DNA of 64,000 nucleotides, taken from the NCBI GenBank assembly GCA_029216955.1, contig JANAVB010003400.1, positions 14,313,132 through 14,377,131 of the forward strand, in the 5' to 3' direction. Of this stretch, positions 21,693 through 33,010 are shown in pieces. The position numbers were made by a program, and so were the translations under genes. Under the pieces are notes generated by a model that worked only from the letters and a program-made list of their open reading frames with translations, had not been told where the DNA came from and ran no database searches. Positions within the stretch are counted from its first letter, which is position 1, and every line of letters begins with the position of its first letter. The DNA is from Iris pallida. Lineage: Eukaryota > Streptophyta > Magnoliopsida > Asparagales > Iridaceae.

Positions 21693-22940
21693 CTACAGCT
21701 CTCTGCCTGGCCTTTGGTGTTCCACCTTCACTTGCTGATACGCCATGCATTGCGACACGAAAGTAGCCACGTCTTTCTTCATGTCGTGCCACCAAAAGTT
21801 TGTACGTAAGTCCTTATACATCTTGGTGCTTCCAAGATGTAACGAGTACTTCGCATAATGTGCCTCTGTCAGAATTTGTTTTCTGAGCTCGGCAGTTTCA
21901 GGAATGCAGAGCCTTCCTTTTAGTCGTATCATCCCATCTTCGTCTTCCGCAAAGTCAGTCGTCCTTCCTGTTGAAATCAGCTCGCGCATCTTCTTCAGGA
22001 ATGAGTCGTCCTTCTGTGCGGTCTTTATCTTGCTAATCATGCTCGATCCTAACTTCAACTGAGCTAGGTGCTGGTGTCGATACTCAATTCCGAGTTCGAT
22101 ATCCATCACTTCAAGATCTCGTCGTATCTCATTATTTATGGCCAGTGATTCCATAAACATTCTGCTAAGCGCGTCGGCTATAATATTTTCCTTGCCCGGC
22201 GTATACTCGATCGTTAGCTCGTAATCCTTTATTAGTTTGAGCCAACGTCGCTGTCGTAGGTTGAGTTCTCGTTGCGTAAACAAGTATTTTAGGCTTTTAT
22301 GATCTGTGTAGATTCTGCAAGCCACACCATAGAGGTAGTGCTGCCAGAGTTTTAATGCAAACACAATCGCCGCCAATTCTAGGTCGTGCTTCGGATAGTT
22401 TTTCTCGTGCTGCTTCAACTGCCGTGAAACATAGGAGATGAATTTATTTCTCTGCATGAGTACGCACCCGAGGCCAGTTCCCGATGCGTCGCTGAATATC
22501 TGAAAGCCTTCTAGACCATCTGAAAGTGCAAGGATTGGAGCTGAGACGAGCCGTTGGTTCAACTCTTGAAAGCTAGATTCACAGTCATCACTCCATTCAA
22601 ATACTACTCTCTTCTGGGTGAGGTGAGTCAGAGGCGACGCTAGTTTTGAAAAGCTCCGTACGAATCTTCGGTAGTAGCCTGCTAGGCATAGGAAACTCCG
22701 AATATCGCTATCCGAGGTAGGTCGTTTCCAATCTTCCACTGCCTCAATCTTCTTTGGGTCTACCGCGACACCTTCGGCAGAGATTACATGTCCGAAGAAT
22801 GTCACACTACTCATCCAGAACTCGTATTTACTCTGCTTGGCGTATAATTTATTTTCACGCAGAGTCTGCAATACTGTCTTCAAGTGTTCTGCATGCTCTT
22901 CTCGATTCTTTGAGTAGATAAGGATATCGTCGATGAACAC
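21693..22940 (-). pseudogene. pol: Reverse transcriptase C-terminal half, RNase H and integrase zinc region of element A
   Basis: 415 codons open. Starts with [19 protein letters not shown] (RT catalytic Asp pair), followed by [20 protein letters not shown] and [20 protein letters not shown]. RNase H follows with [26 protein letters not shown] and [13 protein letters not shown]. The integrase zinc region reads [15 protein letters not shown] ... CMAYQQVK. The second Cys of the usual C-x2-C is Tyr, so the HHCC finger is broken. The frame ends at a stop after HQRPGREL. This is the longest frame left in element A. Confidence 0.9.
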
Positions 22941-23290
22941 GACTACAAATTTATCGATTTGGGGTCAGAAGACTCGGTTCATCAGATCCATGAAAGCGGC
23001 TGGGGCATTCGTCAAATCGAATGGCATGACTAGGAATTCGTAATGACCATATCGAGTGCGGAAGGCAGACTTCGATACGTCATCGAACTTGATCTTTAAT
23101 TGATGATAGCCTGAACGAAGATCGATTTTTGAAAATATTGACGCGCCTTGCAGTTGGTCAAACAAGTCATCCATTCGTGGCAAGGGATACTTGTTTCATA
23201 CGGTCACCTTGTTGAGTTCCCGATAGTCGATGCATAGCCGCATCGATCCAACCTTCTTCTTCACAAACAGTACGGGAGCTCCCCACGGAG
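22941..23290 (-). pseudogene. pol: Reverse transcriptase N-terminal part of element A
   Basis: 22965-23183 reads [20 protein letters not shown] and [20 protein letters not shown], then [20 protein letters not shown]. The usual FG before LTNAP is FD. A stop (TGA) lies just upstream of the PRMDD motif (about 23198), and a TGA/TAG interruption separates this piece from 21693-22940. Confidence 0.85.
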
Positions 23291-23350
23291 AGACGCTAGG
23301 GCGAGTAAATATGCGGTCTAGCAACTCTTGTAATTGCACCTTCAGCTCCT

Positions 23351-23900
23351 TTATTCTGCTGGAGCCATTCGATAAGGCGCCTTTGATATCGGTCGTGTAT
23401 TCGGAAAGGTATCGATGCTGAATTCCATTTCTCGATCCGACGGCATCTCGGGCAACTCATCAGGGAAAACGTCGAGGAAATCTGCCATAACATCAGTCTG
23501 CATTGTGTTTGTATTATCCTTCCGCGTGTCTCGAACTGATGCTAAGAATCCCGCACAGCCGGAACTCAACATATACCTCGTCGAGATTGCCGATACCATC
23601 ATTGCCATCTTCGAGACCGTACCGTACGAATATGAGAACTTTTTCTCGCCAGGAAGACGAAATACCACTCTCTTCTCCGCGCACTCGATCGTTGCATGAC
23701 AAGCGTCCAACCAATCCATGCCCAGGATTTTGTCGTACTCTTTGATGTCTAGTACGGCGGCATCTAAGAATAGATCTCTTCATCCGATACAAATGTGGCC
23801 ATCCCTACAAATAAAATTCGCAGGCATATCGACACCCGATGGAGTGCTAACGCTAATGTTCATATCTAGTGATTGCATGGTTATTTTATTTTTTTCGTAA
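23351..23900 (-). pseudogene. pol: Protease-RT linker of element A
   Basis: 23351-23719 starts MDWLDACHATIECAEKRVVF, the conserved segment after the protease core. It continues through [20 protein letters not shown] to PYRMAPAE, the entry to RT. Frame breaks lie on both sides. Confidence 0.8.
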
Positions 23901-24240
23901 AATTAGCAGATATAAAACTATGCGTCGTACCCGAATTGAATAGTACTCGAGCAGGTATATTTTTGTAGAGTAATATACCTGTTACAACAGTATCGGACGC
24001 GAACGTCTCGTCCCGAGTTAATGCATAAACTCGACCTTGAGCTCCATGGCGTTGATTCTGCGGGTTGATGGGCACCGCATTTGTGCCTTGTAGTATTGGC
24101 GCTTTATGTTGATTCAGAATGTTCCTTGGTGGGTTATATTGATTTAAAATATTTTTCGGACAATATGTAACTATATGGCCTACCTCGTCACACTTGTAGC
24201 AAGATCTCGTGATGCAATCGGTGGTTCGGTGCCCACGCCT
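23881..24240 (-). pseudogene. Gag zinc knuckle and protease of element A, active-site Asp changed to Asn
   Basis: The reverse strand reads CYKCDEVGHIVTYCP (a CCHC knuckle) near 24140-24200, then a linker. In 23881-24075 it reads YALTRDETFASDTVVTGILL and VLFNSGTTHSFISANF. The family motif is D-S-G-A/T-T-H-S. Here the catalytic Asp is Asn (AAT), which should abolish activity. Confidence 0.75.
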
Positions 24241-25042
24241 ACCGTATCTGCTATAGTATTGTCCGCCATAGCCCCGGTTATCAAATGTGTTCGGACGTTT
24301 TGATACTGCCGATCACCTGGCGTCGTTATGACGCTTGTTGAAGTGGTTACGGACGACAGGTACGGCTCTATGCAACATACGGCCAAAGACACGCTCACTA
24401 TCGAGAGCGGCATCGTAGGATTCGCGGTAGGTTCGACACCTTTGATTCATGATGTCCCTTCGTAGTTCTTCATTTAGGCCTTGTTGGAAGCGTTCACACC
24501 ATGCTTCCTTGTTGGGCAGGAAGGCGCCGGCAAACTTCTCCAGTTTCGAGAAGCTCGAGTCATAATCATCGACTGACATATTTCCTTGTTGTAACATCAT
24601 GAACTCGTCTTCTTTTTTACGAAGGACGATGCGAGGAACGTACTGTTCGAGAAATGCTTCCTTAAATATTTTCCAAAAAATTATGGTGTCAGTATCGGCT
24701 TCGTAGATTTCTTGCTTCTTAGCGGTCCATCAGTCGTAAGCCCTTAGGTGTAGCTGTAACGTCGCACATGTTACCCTCTGGGACCCTTCAATGCTAAGCA
24801 GATTAAATAAGTCCTCAATCTCTGCAAGCCACCCTACTATCACATTAGGCTCTACTCGACTATTGAATTGGTGGATTCATCTTGTGGAACTCCTTTGCTT
24901 TGAACAAGGAAGAAGAATTTATCATTTGCGGTTGAGCTTCTTCCTCGTCTTCATCTTGAACATCTTGCCTCTCCTCGGGCACCACGACCGTTGCTTTGGT
25001 ATTTCCCACCATCTTGCTTACGATCTGCGTTAGGTCGTCCAT
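24241..25042 (-). pseudogene. gag: Gag of element A, broken
   Basis: 24313-24600 contains MLQQGNMSVDDYDSSFSKLE, FAGAFLPNKEAWCERFQQGL and LRRDIMNQRCRTYRESYDAA, the typical Tekay-type retrotransposon gag core. 24860-25042 holds the N-terminal part (MDDLTQIVSKMVGNTKATVV). Several stops lie between. The region between 24600 and 24860 is recognisable only in pieces. Confidence 0.75.
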
Positions 25043-25389
25043 TTGCTTCTACTGCACATCAAATTGGGCTTTGATTTGCATCTGAAGCTGTTGCTGCTGC
25101 AGCTCCAACAACTATAGCATTTTCTCCATCGTCGTCTCGCTAGGGCCAGTACTCTTTGAGCTTGACGTACTATCCACGGTTTGGGTTGTTGTGCCGGGAT
25201 TGTTCTTATTTTTCTTAGTCATTCCTACAAAACAGAGTAAACACGTTAGTATTTTTCAAAAATATCTGCGGGCTTACCTGTATGAAACTTTTATTTCAAG
25301 CAGCATGTCGACAAGCATTCAATCGAGCCATTGCAACGAACATTCCAACAATGAAACATCTTTTGAAAATTCGAAGAAACATAACTGTG

Positions 25390-25400
25390 CTCTGATACTA
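25390..25400 (-). other. Primer binding site of element A (tRNA-iMet type)
   Basis: The minus strand reads TAGTATCAGAG, one base from TGGTATCAGAG. It is separated from the LTR by 3 bp, the same spacing as in element C. Confidence 0.85.
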
Positions 25401-25403
25401 ATT

Positions 25404-27220
25404 TGTCATGCCCCGAGTCGACAAACCATTCGTCCTCGGTGCTATTTTGCTGAATCGATCGTCCTCGCTAAGGCGTGATGCCGTACGAGTCTGGAATTGC
25501 ACTTGTACAAGGCAAAAATGTTACGTTGATTATTATATTGAAACACCAAGTTAAAACTTCACAAATCATATCAAATTGAGTTGCAGTATAGAAAGATAGA
25601 AATATGCTTTTCATTCATAGCTTGCAAAAAAGTGTAAGTCGTAATTACATTGGATGCCGTTGCGGCTACATTGATTGAATACAAAAGAAACATACTCGAC
25701 AAGCTGCCTGAACTAACACCTACCGTTCCATACATTCGCCCCGTTATACATAAGCCTTCGATTGAATTGGCTTCAAAATACTTCAGTATAGGAATAGCTT
25801 CAAAATGCCTCTCCGTACTTCAGCTTCAGTTTAGAGCTCCCGCCGTACCGGGGAATTGGGGGAGGGGAGTAGCACACTTGCTAAGTAGACGAGACAAACC
25901 CACACGTCTAAACCGACTCTGATTGTTAAGGTAGGCATGCTTTAGAGTTGTCTTTCTATTTAGAACTAAATGAATTCAGTTCATATTGATAGCCATCTTT
26001 GAAGTAATAAAGTATACAGTAAAACATAGCAATTATTCACAGTTCTTACTACGGCTGTGCTTGTCCCTGCATAAAAACAGAGATAATACTTACTACTGCA
26101 TAAGACAATAGGTGAGCATGCTACTATCTTATATGCGTGGTCACTGGTGTTACACACCACTTGGGACTATCTCAACGACATTTTGTCCCGTTCAGTCTAG
26201 GTTGCAAGCCTGACTGACGGTCCTGCAATGTACCAGTGTCGAAGCATAGTTATTCATTCCCCCAGGTCGATTCAATTCCGATGCCCCGGATACCGATTCG
26301 AGCAAAATTAAACTTGTACACAAGCTGTCCATGACCATATCAATGCGTGAACAGTTTAATATATGCAAACAGTTTTGTATAGAGCTGACAGTATTGAACG
26401 GCATTATGATTTCTCCCAACTCATGCAACGATTCATTTTCCCCAAAGTCGTACTCCCGATTTATCGTCTCATAGGCACCAAATTGCCCGAGGCATCATAA
26501 CCCACGATCGATGTTTCGTATTATTTTGTAACACGTGAAATAGTCTATCTTTTTAATAGAACCTTAAACTTTCTCGTTTATGTGTGAAACTTGTATTTTT
26601 AGAGTAGATTACTCTAAATCGATACGTTTTTCCCGAGTTCTTGACCATAGTGGATTGGCATGCATTTAACTTGGCATCGCCGATTTAATTGAATTTGAGG
26701 CAAAGGAATTTTGTTTGCAGGACAGAGTAGAAAAGAAGGGGCCGAATCACCCACCAAGTTCTTTGATCGTGCCGACCATCGAAGCGCTTCGCAACGTTCA
26801 AGCTTTAGTTACGCAAGCTCATGTAATGGCACCAACACTTAGTTAGGATTTCTTCTTTATTCTTTCGCTTCGAAATTTGTGGATTGCATTCAGAAAACGA
26901 CACTAAGCACTTCATCAAAACCAAGCGGCAAAAGTTTTAAGAAAACCATACAGCGGTCCGGTCCCGTCGAAGGGACTCTTATAAAGAGCTCACTCGCCGA
27001 TACGCAGCCCGCTGCATCTAGGACTTATTCCAACAGAAGTCGTTCCATTAGTTGGATCGATTCTCGTAACATCCGTCCAAATCGATTTGATCGATGCCGC
27101 AAGGTGTTATCGTTTACCAAGCTCAACGATCGAGTCAGATGGCCATCTAAGTTCCCGACCGATCCGACTTGGTGCAAGCATATTATGAAGTCCGTCTCCT
27201 ATCGCAAGCGAGACGCTACA
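25404..27220 (-). mobile_element. 5' LTR of element A
   Basis: 1817 bp, TGTCATGCCCCG to GAGACGCTACA on the plus strand. Direct repeat of 18735-20554 with many substitutions. The TATA box is CTTTATAAGA at 26977-26986 on the minus strand, against CTATATAAGA in the other LTR. Confidence 0.9.
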
Positions 27221-27225
27221 TTGAC
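27221..27225. repeat. Target-site duplication of element A, right copy (TTGAC)
   Basis: TTGAC directly follows the terminal TACA. Partner of TCGAC at 18730-18734. Confidence 0.65.
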
Positions 27226-27348
27226 TATGTAACAAAGTTTAAAAAAAAGTCTTGGTTATAAGATATACAAGTGAAACCAAATCATGTATCTTTCTTTTTC
27301 CAATAAGTTGATTACTCACTTTCGTTCCTTGACTTGAATCACCAACCA

Positions 27349-29449
27349 TGTCACGTCCCGATTCCGTAGAGTCATTCATCCGCGCATAAATCTCTGGAAA
27401 TCGATCATCCTCGCTTGGACGTGATGTCGTACAAGTTTGAATTGTTCTTTTACAAGGCAAAGACGGCATAAAATTGATAATCTTCAAATAGGAATACATC
27501 ACAGCGGTACAAGCAGACAAATTAAAGATAATAATGATACATCTTTGTCATTGAATAAAATACCTTACTGATTCATAGCAGCGGAAATAAGTAGATAACT
27601 TGAAGTCACAATAAGGCATGAAGAAATATAACTCTTTTTGAAATAAAGTACAAGGCTTGCACTGGAATACAAAACTTACAACACAACTCATATTACATGT
27701 GATCGCCAACTAAACACATATTATAAGGCTTAAATTGGATACATTAAATTATAATTGGATATGCCGACTTGGCTTACAACTCACCGGTACAACTGATGTA
27801 CAATGTTCCATACATTATACCTTTTATAAACAGAAGACATCATCTTTTGCAAGGAGAGCTTCTGCATGTCCAACAAATCTTTGATGCCTCGGGACTGATC
27901 AATGCCAATCTTAGTGTACTAAACTTTTCAAGCATGATCACCTAAAAAGAGTTTCCATAATATGGGTCAATACATTGCCATATATTGGCGAGCAGAACCA
28001 GCCCACTCGATAAGCCAATAATAAGTAGTCATGTGAGCAAACATTTATTAAGGGTGATATTGTTATTTGGGGTCTAACAACAGTTTACAGTTCATGATTA
28101 GTATCATAGTGAAGTATGTAAACCTGTGATATCACTATTCATGTAAAGGCATCATTGTAGCATACTTGGTGTTATCATGTTCAGCAGGTTGCAGCAATAC
28201 TCATGAAAAAGGCAATACTATAGCATATTGTATTTAACATGTTAAGCAATTATAATTGAATTAAACATGAATGATAAATATATCACATTTAAGTGATTTC
28301 TTATCGATATCCGACTCCCTCGTACCTGCATCAAATATAGGTTAAATAATATACTTACTCTGCCTGCACAAAACATTCATTAGCGTGCAACCTGACTACA
28401 TGATCACTAGTGTTAATCCACAATTTAGGACTTTCTCATCATGATATACAGCCACCCCTCGCGTGCGTAACAGGCCCATCGATGGTTCGCAATCAACCGT
28501 ATTGCGATGCGCCCTATCAGCCTGGGTTGCAGCCCAATTGGAGGTTCCGCTATACATCGTGCCACCAAAGCACATAAATGTTTCCCCCCGAGTCGATTCG
28601 GACCCAGCGCCCAGGTATACCGTCCAAGAAAACTAATCTCAAACCTTGTGCACAAGTTGTCTATGACCATGTGAATGTGTGTCCGACTCGATCATGAACA
28701 TAATCATATGGTAAAAATATTAAAAGTAAGTAAAGGCAACAATGCATCATATCATCTCATCCAAGTCATGTTCAATAACTTATTCATTTCCATCATTACC
28801 ATCATTCCACTTGGTGATCTCATCGATCCCAAGCCTCATCACTTCTCATTGTATTAATTTATTATAACATTTCTCACATCATTCCTTTCAACAAGTAATA
28901 AATAGCATTTCATTTCTTTTATTGGAACATTTATCATTTATTTTATTGCTTATACAAAAACAGGCAGCATTTCAAATCTTTGCAACAGTTACACAGAGTT
29001 TCATTCATTCAGCAGCATTAGATATGGGCAATATTATCAATTCAATTCTAGCAAGTAATTCACAACAGCAGTTCAATGTTCATTTGTTGTTCATTTAAAC
29101 TAAAGCATGGGACATTTAGGGACATAATAAAGCAACACAGTACTCTCTTTTATTAAGCATGAAGGTGTAGGGTCGAAGGCACATTTTCACTTACTTGTAC
29201 AAACGGTCTTCATGTTCCGATCACATATAGGCTTACCGGGTCCTCCAAATATTGATTTGACACAAAATACCATATTCCCCACTAGACATAGCCCCACCAA
29301 CGAGCCATGTTCCATAACTTATTCCGTCCGACCAACTAAAAAGACTGCATTAGTCTCAAATCTCTTAATTTTCAACAAAAGTCACAATCCAACATTCTGA
29401 TCGCATCCAACAAGCCAACCAAATGTCTCGTGTGGAGCAGGACATTACA
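27349..29449 (-). mobile_element. LTR of element B (3' LTR in the element's orientation)
   Basis: 2101 bp, TGTCACGTCCCG to GGAGCAGGACATTACA. It is followed on the right by TAATAAACCACTCATAAAAA and TTTCATCCTCGAAACTTAAG. Reversed, that is the purine-rich tract end of a minus-strand interior, so this is the 3' LTR. The ends resemble those of elements A and C. No second copy of this LTR lies in the window. The 123 bp at 27226-27348 separate it from element A and hold nothing recognised. Confidence 0.75.
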
Positions 29450-29655
29450 TAATAAACCACTCATAAAAAGTTTCATCCTCGAAACTTAAGAGAATAACTC
29501 ATTCTACTAATTCACTTAGTCATAACAAGTTACTCATTCAGCTTCAATTCAATGTCCATTTCAACTCACACGACCATCTCGAGATTTGTTATCCAAATAT
29601 ACCACTTATTCATCAATGATTCAATTTGTCTTTCTCTTTTCTAAAATACTTGCAA
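29450..29655 (-). mobile_element. Interior of element B, part 1
   Basis: The sequence after the LTR ends at the CACTA insertion. It resumes at 33252. Confidence 0.6.
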
Positions 29656-30121
29656 CACTACAACAAAAAACCTTTTTAATGACGGCTAAAAAGCGTCATT
29701 AATGACGAACCATGACACTTTTTTTTCCACAGCAACCTTTATGAAAACGGGTGTTATAAATGTTTTTTAAAAGCGTCATAAAATAACCGTCATAAATAGT
29801 TTCTATAAAAGCGTTATGAATAGTTAATATATAGTGCACAATTCAGAACAATTTTGAAACGTCATGAATAGATAATATGTACAGGCTCAATGCAGCACAT
29901 TTATAACACTTTATACTATTCAAATTAGCATATTTATAATGCTCTATACTGCGCAGTATATATTACATTCCAAAAACATAACATTATATATCACCATCTT
30001 TATTACATTTCTCAAAATAGAGTACATATCAACATCTTCATTACATTGAATATCCAAATACAGAATGTACCCAAAAAATAAAAATAAATCTCTCTTTTGC
30101 TAACCAAATTATTAGAAATAT

Positions 30122-30370
30122 TTACTTATGTAGATTCTGACCATAGATCTTCTCTCTGCCATCTCTTGAAGATATCGGGAGTCCCAAAGAGAAGTAGTGT
30201 CGCAGCTGAGCGACGACTTGGTGCTGCTGCAGCCGGCACAGTCGTGGGAGAGCCTCATCCTCTGATCCCTTACTCTCGCCTGAACCCTCACCAGCGCCAT
30301 TAGTATATCTACTACAGATGGCAACTAACTCCTCTTGGCCAGCATCTCCAAAGATATCACAGACTTTGAC
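30122..30370 (-). pseudogene. Exon-like block of an unidentified gene inside the CACTA element
   Basis: On the minus strand GGTTGTAG (an acceptor AG) is followed at 30370 by an 82-codon open frame that begins VKVCDIFGDAGQEELVAICS and ends GQNLHK and TAA. The middle is rich in Gly, Ser and Glu. It looks like a last exon with a natural stop. I do not recognise the protein. It lies downstream of the RER1 exon in the same orientation, so a chimeric spliced transcript is possible; that is inference. Confidence 0.4.
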
Positions 30371-30436
30371 CTACAACCATATTGCATTTGGAATGTCACA
30401 CTTCAAATAGGAATAGCATCATGAAAGGGTAGAAAA

Positions 30437-30590
30437 TTAAGTTGCATATACTACTCTGCAAGCTGGAAGACGGATGAAGAAATCACCATTATCAGAGGAT
30501 TAAGGTATAATAAAGTAGCTTGCAATAAAGTAAGGAACCTGCAGGGGCTTTTCCCACCAACTGCAAATAGATATCTCATACAGCTGCAAA
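30437..30590 (-). pseudogene. Exon-like block of an unidentified gene inside the CACTA element
   Basis: After a TTTGCAG-type acceptor the minus strand reads LYEISICSWWEKPLQ, then VPYFIASYFIIP, one TAA, and DNGDFFIRLPACRVVYAT. Apart from the one stop this looks like real coding sequence. Family not recognised. Probably the same source gene as the blocks at 30122 and 30981. Confidence 0.35.
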
Positions 30591-30980
30591 GTGCAGCAAA
30601 AACCAGTAGCAAACAATGAACTTCCAATAGTCCTCCGTTGCAATGACAAATGAACTTAACCCACTTATGTAACAGAATAATGACGTATCCTTCAAAAATC
30701 TTTAATAAGTCCTTTACTTGCTAGAGTAGCTTAATAAGAGAGAAGGAAAAATGACAAAGGAAAAAAGAAAAGAGAAAAAAATCTGCAACTGGAACCAGAA
30801 AAACTAATAGACGACTAGTCTTTAAGACCTTGATGTGCCAAATGATAAACTTAAGTAATCCAAGCTCAACTTGCTGAACAAATTGTCAAACAATATCAAA
30901 TTTTCTAGCCAAACTTGAAGCTAGTTATGGACCACTCACTTTGCTTACAGCTATAACTGAAAAAATAGTAAAGAAATTAC

Positions 30981-31019
30981 CTTTGAACCTTCAAGATCTT
31001 CTCTCTTCAGTTCATTGGC
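30981..31019 (-). pseudogene. Small exon-like block, 13 codons
   Basis: The minus strand reads TTTTCAG, then 39 bases encoding ANELKREDLEGSK, then GTAATTT. Matching acceptor and donor at a whole number of codons suggest a true small exon of the captured gene. Confidence 0.4.
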
Positions 31020-31130
31020 CTGAAAATGATAATATAAGCAGAGAAAATGATAACATAAATAGCTCCAAGAAGTACATAAATTAGCGAGAAGAGGCTCAGA
31101 TTCAGCTTCAGTCCATGATTACTCACTCAC

Positions 31131-31322
31131 AATTGGAGGTGGACCCCCACTCTCATCATCCCTTCTTCCAACAAATGGCTGCAATAGAGCTGCCTCGCCA
31201 TCTGAAGGAGCAGCCAAATCATCATTGCCAAAAAAATTCTTGTTCTTCTTCTTTTCCTTTTTCCTTTTCCTTTTTTTTCCTCTCCTCTCCTCTCCTCTCC
31301 TTAATTCTAATTCCCCTGACAA
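31131..31322 (-). pseudogene. Lysine-rich exon-like block
   Basis: The minus-strand frame reads a basic run (RKKEKKKNKN), then FFGNDDLAAPSDGEAALLQP and DDESGGPPPI, and meets a donor GTGAGT at 31130. The basic run could be a nuclear or nucleolar signal or simply a purine-rich tract. The start of the exon is unclear. Confidence 0.35.
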
Positions 31323-32275
31323 GTAATGGCTGCACTGTGTGCCTCGCCATTGGCCGAGGAAGAGAAACAGAGAAGAAATTGAAGGATAAATGAGAATACA
31401 AGATGAGAAAAAATGGTAGTCTAAAGTATGAATTCAGCAAAAAGTGCAAGATTAATGGCACCAGCTCCACAGCAAGTTGCAAATGAATGGGAACTCATCA
31501 CTTTCTACTAAAACAGTTTTACTTGCCACCAACCTTAAAAGAATCAAGAAGGAATAAAGGGAAAAGTACACTTTCTTTGTTTAGTTGTCATCATCGCCTA
31601 AGGGGAGCTATACACTAATTCAATTTAATGGAGGATCTATCAAGATTGTTGGCTCGATATACCTACAATGCTTAACCGAGTTTTGCAGCATACAATGCTT
31701 AACCGAGTTTTGCAGCATATCTATCTCGAAATTTTCCCAAAGTCACAAGCTCATGGATTACTGATATATATAGGGAAGAAAATGAGAATTTTGCAGCAGA
31801 GGGGGGGTGGTAAGTGTATGTTACATGTTCTTATGGTCGATGGATCGGCCATGAACAACAGAAGATGCAACCAATGGATCATAACATCTTCTTCACCACT
31901 AAAATTTTGAACATCAGAAGATGAACAACAGAGGGGGGGGTGGTAAGTGTATGAGAACATCTTCTTCACCAATGGATCATAACATCTTCTTCACCTCCAA
32001 TTTGAATCCCGACTTCAATGGCTAACCCACAGAACCTCTCTCCATGCAGCTTAACCAATACCAATACCTATACCTGCAGTACCAAAACCAATATCCTTCC
32101 TCTTTATCGCCAGGATACCGACACGACTGGTGTCCAAATCCGATACCGACACTACACATAGTGTCCTAGCGCATTTACAAGGCACAGACACGGCACCCAA
32201 TGCCAGGACTTCTCTGCTAGAAATCTTCAGATTTCAACCGATATAGCTCAAAAAAAGAGGGTAGTAAGTAATTAC

Positions 32276-32622
32276 CAGAACTTGAACTCGGAAAGGCGGC
32301 GCATGAAGGGCTTGAACTCGTCGGACCCCCTCGTCGGCAGCGAGGCCCCGTCCAGTCCCTCAAACTCCGGATCCACGACCGGCGAGAGGAAGCCGATCAA
32401 GAGGTTGAGCAAGTAGATCCCCAATCTGTAGAAGACGACATAGAACCCCTGGATCAAGTAGACCCTGAGCGCATAGAGGGACGCGATCGCGAGGGTCCCC
32501 AGCCACCTCCCCACCGGATGGGGGGTCAACCGGTCGAGGAAGTGCTAGAAGCGGCAGGAGAAGTCCGATCTCTATTTTGTGAAGGGGAGGGAGGTGGATG
32601 CGTCGATCGGTGATGTCTCCAT
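32276..32622 (-). pseudogene. RER1: RER1 gene fragment, first exon, with two nonsense codons
   Basis: From an ATG at 32622 the frame runs [50 protein letters not shown], then [20 protein letters not shown] and [12 protein letters not shown], ending [15 protein letters not shown] and SEFKFW. It stops at a donor GTAATT (32275). The two stops replace residues expected to be Trp and Gln. [12 protein letters not shown] and the hydrophobic segments are diagnostic of RER1, a four-helix Golgi protein that returns membrane proteins to the ER. About 60% of the usual roughly 195 residues are present. The downstream intron is retained, so capture was from genomic DNA. Confidence 0.9.
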
Positions 32623-32639
32623 TTTTTTTTCCTTTTTCG

Positions 32640-33010
32640 GGGGAGGGATGGGGTAGGGTTAGGGTTAGAGTTTTGAGCTCATTTGTGGATCGGAGTGGGG
32701 GAAGGAGGGAGAAGAAGGGGAATCGACGACCAGCGGAAGCCAAGAAGATAACTGCTTGGCGGATCCCACTAAACCCGATCCGAAGCCGACCCGTGCCGCC
32801 AGCTCCCTCCCCATCTCCTCCTCCCTTTCTAACTAGGTTTAGGGTTTTGTATCTAGGGTTAGGGTTTTGGAGTTGGGGGAAAGGAAGGAGAAGAAGAGGA
32901 GGAGAGGAGGGTGTTGCTAAACTAGAGTTAGGGTTTTGGATCTATGGGATTTTGGAGTTGGGGGAGAGGAGGGAGAAGAAAGGATCGGAGAAGGAGAAGA
33001 CCAGAACCAG
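32640..33010 (-). promoter_or_regulatory. Captured RER1 5' region with telobox motifs
   Basis: Upstream of the RER1 ATG the minus strand repeats AAACCCTA-type words (AACCCTAACCCTACCCC near 32655; AAACCCTAAACCTAG near 32835; AACCCTAACTCTAG near 32925). Teloboxes are common in plant promoters of housekeeping genes. A stretch of about 90 bp (GGGTTTTGGAGTTGGGGGA and flanks) is duplicated near 32860 and 32935. Confidence 0.5.

Larger units (their letters stand above)
18735..27220 (-). mobile_element. Complete Ty3/gypsy chromovirus (Tekay/Del type), element A
   Basis: The element is 8486 bp. Two direct LTRs (18735-20554 and 25404-27220) flank an interior of about 4.85 kb. Minus-strand order is 5' LTR, tRNA-iMet-type PBS, gag, protease, RT, RNase H, integrase, chromodomain, purine-rich tract, 3' LTR. 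Every coding block has stops or frameshifts, so it cannot move by itself. The target duplication differs at one base and the LTRs differ at many positions, which points to an old insertion. Confidence 0.9.

Noticed and set aside
32640..32680. Interstitial telomeric repeat
   Set aside because: Only two or three TAGGG-type units per site, spread out as teloboxes in a promoter-like region.
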